Positions 5,651 to 5,958 of a stretch of 5,958 nucleotides of DNA are shown here, piece after piece; position 1 is the first letter of the stretch; each line of letters begins with the position of its first letter. This DNA comes from JAZDKP01 sp043802925 (GTDB taxonomy: Bacteria; Fibrobacterota; OXYB2-FULL-49-7; JAEUSG01). A program made the position numbers and the translations under genes. The notes beneath the pieces were generated by a model. It had not been told where the DNA came from. It was given only the letters and a program-made list of their open reading frames with translations, and did no database searches. The DNA is taken from the NCBI GenBank assembly GCA_043802925.1, contig JAZDKP010000029.1, positions 1 through 5,958 of the forward strand. Reading direction: 5' to 3'.

Positions 5651-5958
5651 TTGAAAAAAACAGAACCATTCCGGAGTTTAAGAGTCACGCTAAGAATTGC
5701 TTTCTTGGCCTTGGCAACGATAATTTTGCTGGTTTCCAGCAGCATGGATTTGTATGGCAACTTCCATAACCAACAAAAAGTTTTTACCGGTCTGCAACAA
5801 CTCATTGCCCAAAACGCAGCCAATTCTGTCAAGGCTTTTATTCAAGAGAAAACCAGCGTGTTGGGAAAAGCGGCCAACATTGGCAATATGGCAAACGCCC
5901 GCAAACAAGAACAAACGCTAGTGATGGAGAAATTATTGGGCGGCGAACCTGCCTTTCG
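5651..5958 (+). CDS. N-terminal part of a membrane sensor protein (probable sensor histidine kinase), partial
   Basis: About 102 residues before the window ends. The only workable start is TTG at 5651, preceded by AAGGGGTGA (5641-5649). The first in-frame ATG (5744) would remove the membrane segment. Residues 2-15 are basic and 16-31 (IAFLALATIILLVSSS) form one transmembrane helix. After it comes an extracytoplasmic, probably helical region containing QQLIAQNAANSVKAFIQEKTSVLG, then MEKLLGGEPAF. This resembles the entry into Cache-type sensor domains of histidine kinases, in which an FI-x-EK helix precedes a [LM]EKLL..EPAF segment. The output domain is outside the window, so kinase, methyl-accepting or cyclase types remain possible. 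The 16-bp gap implies co-transcription with the lipoprotein upstream, which may present ligand to it. Confidence 0.65.
   Translation, partial: MKKTEPFRSLRVTLRIAFLALATIILLVSSSMDLYGNFHNQQKVFTGLQQLIAQNAANSVKAFIQEKTSVLGKAANIGNMANARKQEQTLVMEKLLGGEPAF

Noticed and set aside
1..5958. CRISPR array, tRNA or rRNA
   Set aside because: No regularly spaced direct repeats, cloverleaf-like pattern or conserved rRNA stretch was seen on either strand by eye.

Overview
The window looks like a piece of an accessory region from an uncultured, secretion-rich Gram-negative bacterium. Two separate coding stretches end in the same kind of C-terminal module, a FlgD-like / type IX-style sorting domain with a PNPxNP motif and an SGxY..L..G hairpin. 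That module is common in Fibrobacterota, Candidatus Raymondbacteria, Hydrogenedentes, KSB1-like and other FCB/PVC-neighbour lineages. The lineage is inferred from these domains only; no rRNA or marker gene is present.

Left edge (1-751): the last ~34 codons of a transposase that I read as ISAzo13-type (Rhodopirellula-type DDE), then a short presumed insertion-sequence end. Directly after it, in another frame, comes a golvesin-like domain that starts mid-fold and continues into an intact sorting domain. The simplest reading is an insertion sequence that decapitated a secreted-protein gene. A bulged hairpin follows the stop codon.

809-1452 (minus strand): a complete two-gene toxin-antitoxin operon. 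A ribbon-helix-helix antitoxin is followed by a PIN-domain ribonuclease toxin with an ATGA start/stop overlap. Its promoter has a 17-bp spacer, and a perfect 8-bp inverted repeat covers the -10 element, which suggests autoregulation.

1511-4219 (minus strand): a 902-residue secreted protein that I assign to the PcRGLX/YetA-like (PL26-type, exo-rhamnogalacturonan lyase-like) group with a C-terminal sorting domain. It has a strong ribosome binding site and a candidate promoter with a perfect TTGACA, whose -10 region lies inside a dyad.

4220-4620: a 401-bp divergent intergenic region. It holds the lyase promoter, small hairpins, a 15-bp core that I recognise as a widespread dispersed repeat, and two copies of the palindrome TGAATTCA exactly 30 bp apart.

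4621-5958 (plus strand): a lipoprotein ABC-type substrate-binding protein (ABC_sub_bind family), then 16 bp later the TTG-started N-terminus of a membrane sensor protein that runs off the window. No permease or ATPase is visible, so the pair looks more like a ligand-sensing module than an import operon. Overall the region combines secreted polysaccharide degradation, a possible solute sensor and mobile or stabilising elements.
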